DNA from: Oscillospiraceae bacterium
Lineage (GTDB): Bacteria > Bacillota > Clostridia > Oscillospirales > Oscillospiraceae
DNA: 64,000 nt
NCBI GenBank assembly: GCA_015067435.1
Contig: SVMM01000010.1
Coordinates: 1 to 64,000 of the forward strand
Direction of reading: 5' to 3'
Made by a program: the position numbers and the translations under genes. The notes beneath the pieces are model-generated. The model searched no databases. It was not told the origin of the DNA and saw only the letters and a list, made by a program, of their open reading frames with translations. Shown here one piece after another: positions 41,924-52,599 of the stretch (its first letter is position 1; every line of letters begins with the position of its first letter).

Positions 41924-42516
41924 TCCTCGTCGACCAGCACGACCTCCGCGTCGCAGCCGAGCATGTTCCGCCACAGCACGACGAGGCCGCGGCAGATGCG
42001 CTCCGGGCTCTTGCAGTCGTAGCACTTGTCGCCCTTCGCGGCGCAGGGCGTCTTGACGCCGAGGCGCTGGGCGTTCTTCGGGCTCGCGACATTCCGCGCG
42101 TGCCACAGCGCCTCGTCATAGGTCGGCGCGAGCTTGTTGCGGCCCACGACAAAGTAGACCTTCTTGTGTCCGAACAGCGTGGAGGCGACGCGGTTGCCCG
42201 AGCCGTCGATGTTGATGAGCTCGCCCGTCGCGGCGAGGCCGTTGACGGAGGTGAGATACACCTCCGTGTCCATCTCCTTCCTGCGCACCTCGTCCGCCGT
42301 CATGCCCTCCGGCACGTTCCAGTGGCTCAACACCGTGTTGTGCGCCGAAAGCGACTCAAAAAGCCCCAGCTCCTTGAGCGTCATCGAGCCGCCGAAGCCG
42401 ACGCTCGTGCCGTCGATCTGCACGTTGAGGTATTCGCTCGCCGCCTGCTTCGTCGGGCAGACCGTCACCCGGTAGCCGTGCTCCTCCAGCACGCTTTTGA
42501 CCGCCGTAAAATCCAT
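41911..42516 (-). CDS. LUD-domain (lactate utilisation-like) protein
   Basis: 201 residues. A single LUD/DUF162 domain, as in LutC-type proteins: VGFGGSMTLKELGL, EVYLTSVNGLAATGELINIDGSGNRVAS and the GRNKLAPTYDEAL segment. It carries a Cys cluster at its C-terminus (CAAKGDKCYDCKSPERIC) that might bind a metal. The lutA and lutB partners are absent, so lactate use is not implied. GGGGCGGG lies 5 bp before ATG 42516. Confidence 0.85.
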   Translation of the reverse strand: MDFTAVKSVLEEHGYRVTVCPTKQAASEYLNVQIDGTSVGFGGSMTLKELGLFESLSAHNTVLSHWNVPEGMTADEVRRKEMDTEVYLTSVNGLAATGELINIDGSGNRVASTLFGHKKVYFVVGRNKLAPTYDEALWHARNVASPKNAQRLGVKTPCAAKGDKCYDCKSPERICRGLVVLWRNMLGCDAEVVLVDEELGY

Positions 42517-42562
42517 GTTCCCGCCCCTTTCAAACGATTTTGCAAAATCATTTTTATGTAAA

Positions 42563-43417
42563 TCAGAGCCCGTTCGGTTTGTACTCGCCGAAGCCCTCGC
42601 CCAGCACCTCGCTGGTGTCGGACATGATGAAAAAAGCATTGGGGTCGATCTCCTCGACAAGGCGCTTGACCATGACGATCTCGCGGCGGCGCACCGCGCA
42701 CAGCAGCACCGCGCGATCGGTGTTCGTGTACGCCCCGACGGCGCGCAGCTTCGTCACGCCCACGCCCGCGGAGAGCAGCGCCTTCGCGATCTCCTCCTCC
42801 TTCGAGGAGATGATGTGTGCGAGCTTGCCGTTGTTGCCGCCGTAGATGATGAGGTCCATGACCTTGATGGTCACAAACAGCGCCACACCGCCGTAAAGCG
42901 CGTTGTTGAGGTTGCGGAACGCGGCGGCGTAGGCGGTGATGACCGCGAGGTCCAGCCCCAGGAGGATGTTCCCGATGGAGATGTGTGGAAGGCGGCGCCT
43001 GAGCAGCCACGAGGCAAGCTCCGTGCCGCCGATGGTTGCCTCCTTGCGCAGCATCAGCCCGCAGCCCACGCCCAGGATCACGCCGCCGTAGATGCACGCA
43101 AGCAGCTCGTCCATCGGCTGGAAGGTGTACAGCGCCGCGATCACGTCCACCAGAACCGAGCATGCCGCCGTGGCGTAGAGCGACTTGACGAGGAAGCCAA
43201 AGCCGAAGCGCCGGAGGCCCATCACATAGAGCGGCACGTTCAGCGCGAGCATCGTCAGGCCGACCGGCAATACCGGGATGAAGAAGTTGAGGATCTGCGC
43301 CACGCCGGTAAAGCCGCCGCAGGTCAGGTTGTTCGGCACATAATACCAGTTGAACGCCAGCGCGTACAGCGCGCAGCCCAGCGTGATGATCGCGTAGCTC
43401 TTTATCGTCTCTTTCAT
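42563..43417 (-). CDS. YitT/DUF2179 family membrane protein
   Basis: 284 residues. Five or six membrane helices (1-190) are followed by a cytosolic DUF2179 domain (205-280; ISSKEEEIAKALLSAGVGVTKL, MVKRLVEEIDPNAFFIMSD). Members are widespread in Firmicutes and lack a settled function. The gene starts 12 bp after the ParC-like stop, so it is probably co-transcribed with it. Confidence 0.88.
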   Translation of the reverse strand: MKETIKSYAIITLGCALYALAFNWYYVPNNLTCGGFTGVAQILNFFIPVLPVGLTMLALNVPLYVMGLRRFGFGFLVKSLYATAACSVLVDVIAALYTFQPMDELLACIYGGVILGVGCGLMLRKEATIGGTELASWLLRRRLPHISIGNILLGLDLAVITAYAAAFRNLNNALYGGVALFVTIKVMDLIIYGGNNGKLAHIISSKEEEIAKALLSAGVGVTKLRAVGAYTNTDRAVLLCAVRRREIVMVKRLVEEIDPNAFFIMSDTSEVLGEGFGEYKPNGL

Positions 43418-43429
43418 CTGCTCCGTTGC

Positions 43430-45670
43430 TCAGTCCAGTATCGTCATCTGCTTGTCCTCGCCGTCCTCCGTGCGCAGCAGCGCGCCGGTGGCGGGGATGG
43501 AGCGTCCGCGGTAGCGGGCAAGGTTGGTCACGCCGGATTCCTCCAGCGTGCAGGCATAGTCCAGCGTGCGGTTGCGCTTGAGCGTCAGCAGCCCGACGCC
43601 CTGCGTCGCGCGCGTCGACTTGACGCCCATCAGCGCGGTGTTGACCACAAGACAGCGGGGTTCGCTGGAGTAGACCGCGATCTCCGTGTCCTCGGCGAGG
43701 AACATCGCCGTGCGCAGCGGGCTCTTGTCGCTGTACGCGCCGGTGAGCCGGCGGCGGTTGGATGTTGTCTGATAGGCGGTAAGCTCCACCTTGGCGCACT
43801 TGCCGTTCTCAAAGAAGAACAGCATGAAGCCGCGGTAATTCCCCGGCAGGACCATGTAGACCACGTTCTCGCCCTCGTCCATGCCCAGCTTCGCGGGCAG
43901 GAAATCGCCGAGCACCGACGCCTTGGTGTCGGCAAACTCGCCGAGGCGGGTCTTGTAGACCTGCGCGCGGTCGGTGAAGAACATGACCTCGGCGTTGCTC
44001 GTCGTCTCAAAGGACTGGCGCAGCGCGTCGTCCTCCTTGAACTTCTGCTCACCGCTCATGCGCAGCGACTGCGGCGTGATCTTCTTGAAATAGCCGTGCT
44101 TGGAGAGAAACACGCTGACGGGATATTCGTCGACGCTCTCCTCCTCCGGCTCGGCGGACTCGTCGTAGTCGTAAACGACGCCGGTTTTGCGCGGCTCGGC
44201 GTATTTCTTTTTGACCTCCTCCAGCTCCGCGGTGATAATTTTCTTCACACGCGCGGGGCGGTTCAGGATGTCCTCCAGATCCTCGATCTCCTCGGCGAGC
44301 GCCGCGGTCTCCTGCGTGCGCTTCAAAATGTACTCGCGGTTGATGTTGCGCAGCTTGATCTCCGCCACATACTCCGCCTGCGCCTCGTCGATGCCGAAGC
44401 CGATCATCAGGTTCGGCACGACGTCCGCCTCCGCCTCGGTCTCGCGGATGATCTTGATCGCCTTGTCGATGTCCAGCAGGATGCGCTTGAGGCCCTTCAA
44501 AAGGTGCAGCTTTTCCTCGCGCTTTCTCTTCACGTAGAACACGCGGCGCTTGACGCTCTCGGTGCGCCACGCGCACCACTCGTCCAGCAGCTCGCGCACG
44601 CCCATGACGCGCGGCATGCCCGCGATGAGCACGTTGAAGTTGCAGGACATGGTGTCCATAAGCGTCGTGGAGCGGAACAGCTTCTGCATCAGCTTGTCCG
44701 GGTCCGTGCCGCGCTTTAAGTCGATCGTCAGCTTGAGGCCGGAGAGGTCGGTCTCGTCGCGCATGTCGGCGATCTCCTTGATCTTGCCCGCCTTGATAAG
44801 CTCCGCGACCTTGTCCATGATCGCCTCGCTGGTCGTCGTGTAGGGGATCTCATAGATCTCGATGAGGTTTTCTTCCTTCACATAGCGCCAGCGCGCGCGC
44901 ACGCGGACGCCGCCGCGTCCCGTGTTGTAGACCTCCTCGATCGCCGCGGCATCGTACAGCACCTCGCCGCCGGTGGGAAAATCGGGGGCCAGCAGCGTCT
45001 CCGAGATCGTGCAGTCCGGGTTTTTGAGGTACGCGACCGTCGTGTCGCACACCTCGCCGAGGTTGAAGCCGCACAGCTGCGACGCCATGCCGACCGCGAT
45101 GCCCTGATTGGCGGAGACGAGGATGTTCGGGAAGGTCGTCGGCAGCAGCGCCGGCTCCTTCATCGTGTTGTCGTAGTTGTCGACAAAGTCGACGGTGTCG
45201 CTGTCGATGTCGCGGAACAGCTCCGCGCAGATGGGCGCAAGCTTTGCCTCGGTATAGCGGCTCGCCGCCCACGCCATGTCGCGCGAGTAGACCTTGCCGA
45301 AGTTGCCCTTCGAGTCGACGAAGGGGTGCAGCAGCGCGCCGTAGCCCTTCGAGAGTCGCACCATCGTGTCGTAGATGGCAGCGTCGCCGTGGGGGTTGAG
45401 GCGCATGGTCTGGCCGACGATGTTGGCGCTCTTTGTGCGCGCGCCGGAGAGCAGCCCCATCTTGTACATCGTATAGAGCAGCTTGCGGTGCGACGGCTTG
45501 AAGCCGTCAATCTCCGGAATGGCGCGCGACACGATAACCGACATCGCGTAGGGCATATAGTTGACCTCCAGCGTCTCGGTGATGCGCTGGTCGATGACGT
45601 CCGCGCGCAAACCGAGCACGTTGGGGTTTTTCCTGTGTTTGGTTTCTTCGGGTTGCTTCTTTCTGGGCAT
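43430..45670 (-). CDS. Type IIA topoisomerase subunit A (ParC/GyrA-like paralogue)
   Basis: 746 residues. The breakage-reunion domain has DGFKPSHRKLLYTM and active-site Tyr 139 (AASRYTEAKL). The tower and coiled-coil gate reach about residue 490, and a degenerate beta-pinwheel follows (VSVFLSKHGYFKKI onwards). It cuts and passes DNA with the ParE-like partner. Residue 97, in NPHGDAAIY, is Ala where gyrase and topo IV usually have Ser. The divergence suggests the second, clostridial-type pair rather than housekeeping gyrase. GyrA- versus ParC-type activity cannot be decided here. Confidence 0.9.
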   Translation of the reverse strand: MPRKKQPEETKHRKNPNVLGLRADVIDQRITETLEVNYMPYAMSVIVSRAIPEIDGFKPSHRKLLYTMYKMGLLSGARTKSANIVGQTMRLNPHGDAAIYDTMVRLSKGYGALLHPFVDSKGNFGKVYSRDMAWAASRYTEAKLAPICAELFRDIDSDTVDFVDNYDNTMKEPALLPTTFPNILVSANQGIAVGMASQLCGFNLGEVCDTTVAYLKNPDCTISETLLAPDFPTGGEVLYDAAAIEEVYNTGRGGVRVRARWRYVKEENLIEIYEIPYTTTSEAIMDKVAELIKAGKIKEIADMRDETDLSGLKLTIDLKRGTDPDKLMQKLFRSTTLMDTMSCNFNVLIAGMPRVMGVRELLDEWCAWRTESVKRRVFYVKRKREEKLHLLKGLKRILLDIDKAIKIIRETEAEADVVPNLMIGFGIDEAQAEYVAEIKLRNINREYILKRTQETAALAEEIEDLEDILNRPARVKKIITAELEEVKKKYAEPRKTGVVYDYDESAEPEEESVDEYPVSVFLSKHGYFKKITPQSLRMSGEQKFKEDDALRQSFETTSNAEVMFFTDRAQVYKTRLGEFADTKASVLGDFLPAKLGMDEGENVVYMVLPGNYRGFMLFFFENGKCAKVELTAYQTTSNRRRLTGAYSDKSPLRTAMFLAEDTEIAVYSSEPRCLVVNTALMGVKSTRATQGVGLLTLKRNRTLDYACTLEESGVTNLARYRGRSIPATGALLRTEDGEDKQMTILD

Positions 45671-45694
45671 CGATATTGTCCTGCCTTACGTCGT

Positions 45695-45991
45695 TCAGTC
45701 TTGTACCACAAAGCGCTCCACGCGGGTCTCAAGGTGATACCTCGCCTTGACCTCCTGCAGCTTTGCCATCGCCGTACCGTTCATATGCTTGGAAAGCGCC
45801 GCATCGTCGCGCCACTTCTCCAGCAGCGCGCCCACGGAGCGGTCGGACGCGGAGTAGAAATAATCATACTGCATACAGCCGTCCTCCTCCAGCACCTCGC
45901 CGTGGATGCCGGAGTCGTACATTTCGTCAAAAAAGCCGCAGATATCTTCCTCCGCGCCGGTGTAGAAACAGTGAACGATGATATTCGCCAT
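45695..45991 (-). CDS. ABM-domain small protein (antibiotic biosynthesis monooxygenase-like)
   Basis: 98 residues forming one dimeric alpha/beta ABM fold (IIVHCFYTGAEEDICGFFDEMYDSG...YFYSASDRSVGALLEKWRDDAALSKHM). Members include quinol monooxygenases and haem-degrading enzymes, though many are uncharacterised. It sits between the ParE-like and ParC-like genes (21 and 24 bp gaps), an odd place for such a gene. GGGAGGAG precedes ATG 45991. Confidence 0.85.
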   Translation of the reverse strand: MANIIVHCFYTGAEEDICGFFDEMYDSGIHGEVLEEDGCMQYDYFYSASDRSVGALLEKWRDDAALSKHMNGTAMAKLQEVKARYHLETRVERFVVQD

Positions 45992-46012
45992 GGTGATCTC
46001 CTCCCTTTCTCT

Positions 46013-48016
<2,004 letters not shown>

Positions 48017-48062
48017 GTGTTTCTCCGATTTCTCAATAGTATACAAATACAAATTCTGGTGT

Positions 48063-48091
48063 ATTATACCCCCAATCCGCCACAATAGCAA
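48063..48091 (-). promoter_or_regulatory. Promoter of the topoisomerase operon
   Basis: On the minus strand: TTGCTA (48091-48086), 17-bp spacer, TATAAT (48068-48063). Confidence 0.75.
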
Positions 48092-48220
48092 GTGCTTTTG
48101 ACGGTTTTCTCCATTCCCGCCTCTTTTCGCCAAAACGCCCCCCTTTTTTCGGAAAATGTTCCCCGCTGCGGCGGTGTCATAACGGCAAAGTCAACCGTAT
48201 CAAAGCCCCTGAAATCGAAG

Positions 48221-48250
48221 TTATTCACAATTTCCACAGAATTATCCACA
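48221..48250 (+). promoter_or_regulatory. DnaA-box-like cluster
   Basis: TTATTCACA (48221-48229), ATTTCCACA (48230-48238) and the consensus TTATCCACA (48242-48250), all in the same direction and about one helical turn apart. They lie 130 bp upstream of the topoisomerase promoter, in a 450-bp gap with no gene. Confidence 0.6.
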
Positions 48251-48358
48251 GGGTTATGTCAACGCCAGAAACGTCGAAAAATGTCGATTTCCGGCGCCTG
48301 TCACGCCGTCTTTTTGCTCCCGCGCGGCGCTGTAATTTCGTCGATTTGCCCTATTGAC

Positions 48359-48395
48359 AAACGCGAAGTCCGTGGTTCCGGACTTCGCGTTTTTT
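48359..48395 (-). terminator. Terminator of the MerR-like gene
   Basis: AAACGCGAAGTCCG pairs with CGGACTTCGCGTTT. T-rich sequence follows on both strands, so it may work both ways. The rest of the 48092-48466 gap shows only the DnaA boxes. Confidence 0.75.
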
Positions 48396-48466
48396 CAAAG
48401 ATATGGTGGGCGCGATTTTATCGGCACAGTAAATATTGTAGGGCGTCCGCGTGCATCAATGCCGCG

Positions 48467-48895
48467 TCAGCGTTCCCCGTAATACGCGCGCAGGATGTCC
48501 GCTACGCTGTCCTCGCTTCCGCTGAGGATCACGCGCGAGAGCCCGCGGTCGCGGCCGCAGCTGAAGGTGATGTCCGCGCCGTCACGGTTGATTTTTCCAC
48601 AGAAGAACGCGGAGATCTCCCTGCCCTCCTCGTCCGTCACGGCAAAGTCGAGGATCACGCAGGCGCGGTTTGCCTTTTTCGACGTGTCGGCAAGGAAGTC
48701 ATAGATGACCGCGTGGCGGTTGGCGCGCATGCTTTGCTTGACGCCGGCGTCCGCGAAAAAGGCTTCGATCTCCTCGTCCGTAAAGCGCCAGCTCCCGTCG
48801 AGCTTTTCACCGTTTAAAACGCCAAGCTTGAGATAATTGCGCAGCGTGCGGGTGGTCAGTCCCGTCATCATGGCCAGATCGTTGATGGTATACAT
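48467..48895 (-). CDS. MerR-like DNA-binding protein
   Basis: 142 residues. Residues 1-50 form a MerR/excisionase-type winged HTH (YTINDLAMMTGLTTRTLRNYLKLG, then GSWRFTDEEIEAFF). Residues 60-140 form an alpha/beta domain of unknown ligand (ACVILDFAVTDEEGREISAFF). AGGAGG lies 8 bp before ATG 48895. Single gene, transcribed toward the DnaA-box region. Confidence 0.8.
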   Translation of the reverse strand: MYTINDLAMMTGLTTRTLRNYLKLGVLNGEKLDGSWRFTDEEIEAFFADAGVKQSMRANRHAVIYDFLADTSKKANRACVILDFAVTDEEGREISAFFCGKINRDGADITFSCGRDRGLSRVILSGSEDSVADILRAYYGER

Positions 48896-49006
48896 GGTCA
48901 AATCCTCCTATTTCTTTTTCGGAAGAGCTCTTATCCTTGTCCCCATCATAGCGCCCGCGCGCGGCATTTGCAATTTGAAATCACGTCAGGTTTTCCACCC
49001 GTCCCG

Positions 49007-49447
49007 TCAGGGGCCGAGCAGCATCAGCACGACGCCGTACACCACGCTCGCGGCGGTGCCGAAGGCGAGGACGGGGCCGGCGATGGTGAACATCTTCACA
49101 GCCGTGCCTGTAATCAGTCCCTCGCTCTTGAAATCCAGCGCGGGTGAGACGACGGCGTTGGCAAAGCCCGTGATCGGCACCAGCGTCCCCGCGCCGGCGA
49201 AGCGCGCGAGGCTGTTGTAGACGTTCAGTCCGGTCGCGAGCGCCGAGAGAAACACGAGGCTGATTGACGCCGCCGCGCCCGCGTCGGCCTTGTCCAGTCC
49301 GAGGCGCAGAAAGGCATTCTGAATCAGCTGGCCCACGACGCAGATCGCCCCGCCGGTGACGAACGCGAGCAGCGTGTTTTTCACAATGGGCGATTTCGGT
49401 GCTTTCTTCCTGACGTAAGCCTGATACTCCTGCGGCGTCATATCCAT
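49007..49447 (-). CDS. spoVAC: Stage V sporulation protein AC homologue
   Basis: 146 residues, four or five membrane helices. It follows Bacillus SpoVAC closely (SPIVKNTLLAFVTGGAICVVGQLIQN; FAGAGTLVPITGFANAV; FKSEGLITGTAVKMF). SpoVAC is a mechanosensitive-type channel of the spore inner membrane that moves dipicolinic acid. The usual partners spoVAD and spoVAE are absent from this window. AAAGGAG lies 10 bp before ATG 49447. The long frame upstream is noncoding and divergent from hemW. Confidence 0.92.
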   Translation of the reverse strand: MDMTPQEYQAYVRKKAPKSPIVKNTLLAFVTGGAICVVGQLIQNAFLRLGLDKADAGAAASISLVFLSALATGLNVYNSLARFAGAGTLVPITGFANAVVSPALDFKSEGLITGTAVKMFTIAGPVLAFGTAASVVYGVVLMLLGP

Positions 49448-49583
49448 GCGGCAACACTCCTTTGCGCATAGTGTTGCCGGTTTTGCGGCAAAAAATCCGT
49501 CCGGCGCGCATTTTCGCCCGCGCCGCCGCAAAAACGCCGTCCACCCCTTGCGCGGCGGCGCAAAAGCGCGTATGATTTGAGCC

Positions 49584-50690
49584 ATGAAAAGCTTGGGACT
49601 GTACATCCACATACCGTTTTGCAAATCGAAGTGCGCCTACTGCGACTTTTACTCCCTCGCGCGGAGCGAGGAGCGCATGGACGCCTTTGCCGCCGCGCTC
49701 TCCGATGCGCTGCGCGCCGCCGCGCCCTCCGCCGCGGGGTACGCGGTCGATACGGTATACTTCGGCGGCGGCACGCCGAGCTGGTTCGGCGCGAAGCGGC
49801 TCTGCGCGCTGCTGGAAACCGTTCAGGCGCGCTTTTCCGTCGCGCCCCAAGCGGAGATCACCTTCGAGGCGAACCCGGAGAGCGCGCGCGACATCTCCGC
49901 GCTGCGCGCGCTGCGCGGCGCGGGCTTCAACCGCGTCTCGCTCGGCATGCAGTCCGCGAACGACGGCGAGCTGCGCGCCGTCGGGCGCATCCACACGGCG
50001 CGCGACGTCGCGGACGCGGTCGGCGCGGCGCGGCGCGCCGGCTTCGACAATCTGAGCCTCGACCTCATCTTCGGTCTCCCCGAACAGACGCGGGCAAGCT
50101 GGCGCCAAAGCCTTGCCGCGGCGGTCTCGCTCGCGCCGGAGCATCTTTCCTGCTACGCGCTCAAGGTCGAGCCGGGCACGCCGCTCGATCGGCGACGCGC
50201 AAAAATCCGCCTGCCCGATGACGACGAGCAGGCGGAGCTGTATCTGGATGCCGTAGCATTCCTCGCGGAGAACAGCTACGCGCAGTATGAGATATCGAAT
50301 TTCGCGCGGTCCGGACGGGAATCCCGCCACAACCTCAAATACTGGACGCTGGGGGAATACCTCGGCTTCGGGCCGGGCGCGCACTCCGATTTCGGCGGGC
50401 GGCGCTTCGCCGCGGCGCGCGATCTGGACGCCTTCCTCGCGGGCAAAGGCGCGAAAAGCGAGGACGCCGCGATCTCGCCGCGCGAGCGCGCCGCCGAGCG
50501 CGTCATGCTCGGCCTGCGCCTTGCGCAGGGGCTTATCGCGGAGGAGCTGGCCCCCGCCGCGGACGTGCTGCGCGAATGTGCCGCCCATGGCCTAGCAGCG
50601 GAGGTTAACGGGCGCTGGCGGCTGACGCCGGAGGGCTTCCTCGTCTCCAACGAAATCATTCTGCGCGTGCAGGAGGCGCTGGGTTTTTAG
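49584..50690 (+). CDS. hemW: HemW-type radical SAM protein
   Basis: 368 residues. The radical SAM cluster is Cys 13, Cys 17, Cys 20 (FCKSKCAYC). YFGGGTPS and the EANPES strand complete the SAM site. HemW is a haem-binding chaperone-like protein, long misnamed oxygen-independent coproporphyrinogen oxidase (HemN). It lacks the N-terminal extension of true HemN. The last 35 bp overlap the facing EamA gene tail to tail. Confidence 0.9.
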   Translation: MKSLGLYIHIPFCKSKCAYCDFYSLARSEERMDAFAAALSDALRAAAPSAAGYAVDTVYFGGGTPSWFGAKRLCALLETVQARFSVAPQAEITFEANPESARDISALRALRGAGFNRVSLGMQSANDGELRAVGRIHTARDVADAVGAARRAGFDNLSLDLIFGLPEQTRASWRQSLAAAVSLAPEHLSCYALKVEPGTPLDRRRAKIRLPDDDEQAELYLDAVAFLAENSYAQYEISNFARSGRESRHNLKYWTLGEYLGFGPGAHSDFGGRRFAAARDLDAFLAGKGAKSEDAAISPRERAAERVMLGLRLAQGLIAEELAPAADVLRECAAHGLAAEVNGRWRLTPEGFLVSNEIILRVQEALGF

Positions 50691-51525
50691 CGATCCACGC
50701 GTTGTACACGATCAGCGAGCCGACCACGACCACCGCGCCGACGGCGGCGAGGCCGGAGATCGTCTCGTGGTAGAAGATCGCGACCCAGATGGGATTCAGC
50801 ACCGGCTCCAGTCCGGTGATAAGGCTCGCCGTGACCGGCGGCGTGCGCCGGATGCCCAGTGAGAAGAAGATGTAGGCAAGTCCGATCTGCACCGCGCCGA
50901 GCGCGAACACGGTCACAAGCGTCCGCGCGGAGAAATCCGTCTCCCGCAGGCAGAACGGTGAGAACAGCACGCCCGCCGCCAGCTGGCCGAGGAAGCAGGA
51001 CGAGATCGCGTCGGACTTTTCCGACGCGTTCATCATAAATACGCCCGCGTAGCACACGCCGGAGAGGATCGCCACAAAATTGCCCAGCTGACTGCCCGCG
51101 CGGAACCCGTCGACGAAGAAAATGCACACGCCCAGCAGCACCGCCGCACAGGCAAATATGTCGGCGCGGCGCGGCTTCACATGGAACAGCAGCGCCATGA
51201 GCAGAATTACGAAGACCGGTGCGGTGAATTGCAGGACGATCGCATTTGCCGCGGTGGTCATTTTGTTTGCCATGGTGAAAAACGTCGTGACGCCCATCAT
51301 CGACAGCGCCCCGATGAACACCGGTGTGCTGAACGTCAGCTTATGGCGCGTAAAGAGCAAAAAATGTCCGATCACCGACGCGCCGACCAGATTCCGCGCG
51401 CCGTTGATCGCCATTGCCGACCACGGCAGCAGCTTGATGCCGAGTCCGCCCGTGCTGAAGCAGAGGGATGCGAGCAGCATACACACCGCGCCCGTCCAGA
51501 TATCGCGCCGATCCGTCTGTTCCAT
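50656..51525 (-). CDS. EamA/DMT family transporter
   Basis: 289 residues, ten membrane helices in two EamA repeats (first GGLGIKLLPWSAMAINGARNL; second SGVCYAGVFMMNASEK with GLEPVLNPIWVAIFYHE). Members export amino acids, nucleosides or other metabolites; substrate unknown. ATG 51525 lies 5 bp after the hslO stop, so the two are translationally linked. Confidence 0.9.
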   Translation of the reverse strand: MEQTDRRDIWTGAVCMLLASLCFSTGGLGIKLLPWSAMAINGARNLVGASVIGHFLLFTRHKLTFSTPVFIGALSMMGVTTFFTMANKMTTAANAIVLQFTAPVFVILLMALLFHVKPRRADIFACAAVLLGVCIFFVDGFRAGSQLGNFVAILSGVCYAGVFMMNASEKSDAISSCFLGQLAAGVLFSPFCLRETDFSARTLVTVFALGAVQIGLAYIFFSLGIRRTPPVTASLITGLEPVLNPIWVAIFYHETISGLAAVGAVVVVGSLIVYNAWIAKNPAPPARAE

Positions 51526-51530
51526 CTCTC

Positions 51531-52424
51531 TTACTTGCCCTTCGCCTTGAGCTCCGCGATCATCGCGCGCAGCTCGTCGCCGGTAAATGCGTGCACCTTG
51601 TCGCAGAACTGGCACGTCAGCTCCGCGCCGCCCTGCTCGCGCAGCATATCCTCCAGCTCCGCGCTGCCGAGCGACAGCAGCGCGCGCTCCGTGCGCTCGC
51701 GCGTGCAGTAGCAGCGGTACTCGATGGGCGAGGTCTCCAAAATCTCCAGCTCGAAGTCGGAGAGCACCGTTCGCAGCAGGTTCGCCGGGTCGGGATCGTC
51801 GCGGAGGATGTTCGTCACGCTCGGCGCGGCGTAGATACCGCCCTCGACCTTCGCGATCGTGTCCTCCTGCGCGCCCGGCAGCAGCTGGATGAGGTATCCG
51901 CCCGCGGCGAGCACGCTGCGGTCGCGGTCCACCAGCACGCCGAGGCCGCAGGCGGAGGGGATCTGCTCCGACTCGACGAAATACGCCGCCAGATCCTCCG
52001 CGATCTCGCCGCCCAGCAGATCCACCGTGCCGACGTAGGGCTCCTTGAGGCCCAGATCCTTGATGACGGTCAGCGTGCCCGCGCTGCCGACCGCGCCGCC
52101 CACGTCCAGCTTGCCGTCGGGGCGCAGCGGGATGTCGACGAGCGGGTCGCCCACGTAGCCGCGGACGTTGCCCTCCGCGTCGGACACGGCGAGGATCGTC
52201 CCCAGCGGCCCGCCGCCCTTGATTTGCAGCGTGACGCTCTCGCCCTGCCCCTTGAGCGCGTTGCCCATCATCGACGCGCCCGCCAGCGCGCGGCCCAGCG
52301 CCGCCGTGGCGACCGGCGAAAGGTGGTGGATGCCCCGCGCGCGCTCGGTGAGCGCGCGCGTGCAGACGGCGGCGGCCTTGACATAGCCGTCGCGGGACAT
52401 GGCGCGGACAATGCAGTCGTTCAT
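51531..52424 (-). CDS. hslO: Hsp33 redox-regulated chaperone
   Basis: 297 residues. The N-terminal chaperone core has the family signature SMMGNALKGQGESVTLQIKG, GYVGDP and VGSAGTLTVIKDLGLKEPY. The C-terminal redox switch carries CYC and CQFC, four cysteines that bind zinc and release it on oxidative stress. GGGAG lies 8 bp before ATG 52424. The 150-bp upstream gap is filled by a palindrome cluster. Confidence 0.93.
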   Translation of the reverse strand: MNDCIVRAMSRDGYVKAAAVCTRALTERARGIHHLSPVATAALGRALAGASMMGNALKGQGESVTLQIKGGGPLGTILAVSDAEGNVRGYVGDPLVDIPLRPDGKLDVGGAVGSAGTLTVIKDLGLKEPYVGTVDLLGGEIAEDLAAYFVESEQIPSACGLGVLVDRDRSVLAAGGYLIQLLPGAQEDTIAKVEGGIYAAPSVTNILRDDPDPANLLRTVLSDFELEILETSPIEYRCYCTRERTERALLSLGSAELEDMLREQGGAELTCQFCDKVHAFTGDELRAMIAELKAKGK

Positions 52425-52462
52425 AACAAAAGCTCCCAAATCATGCAGTCAAGTCTACATTG

Positions 52463-52599
52463 CGGCTATCTTCTGACAGCCGGCAGATCATCTCCTCCGC
52501 GTGCGGAGGAGACTTGCCATATTTCGCGGCTGCCGCGCAAGCGGCGAGCGAAATGGCATCTTGTTTATCTGTCGGCTATCTTCTGACAGCCGACAGATA
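52463..52599. repeat. Palindrome cluster, copy 2, flanked by 20-bp direct repeats
   Basis: CGGCTATCTTCTGACAGCCG occurs exactly at 52463-52482 and again at 52573-52592. Between them lie a CTCCTCCGC/GCGGAGGAG hairpin and the 42-bp unit (52516-52557) shared with 41841-41882. The right-hand direct repeat forms the last codons of the methyltransferase gene. Confidence 0.75.

Noticed and set aside
48092-48466. Chromosomal origin at the DnaA boxes
   Set aside because: Only three boxes, no dnaA or dnaN nearby, and genes on either side do not diverge from this point. Regulatory boxes are a simpler reading.
52440-52575. Small gene between hslO and the methyltransferase
   Set aside because: The whole gap is palindromic repeat; no frame has a start with a ribosome site.
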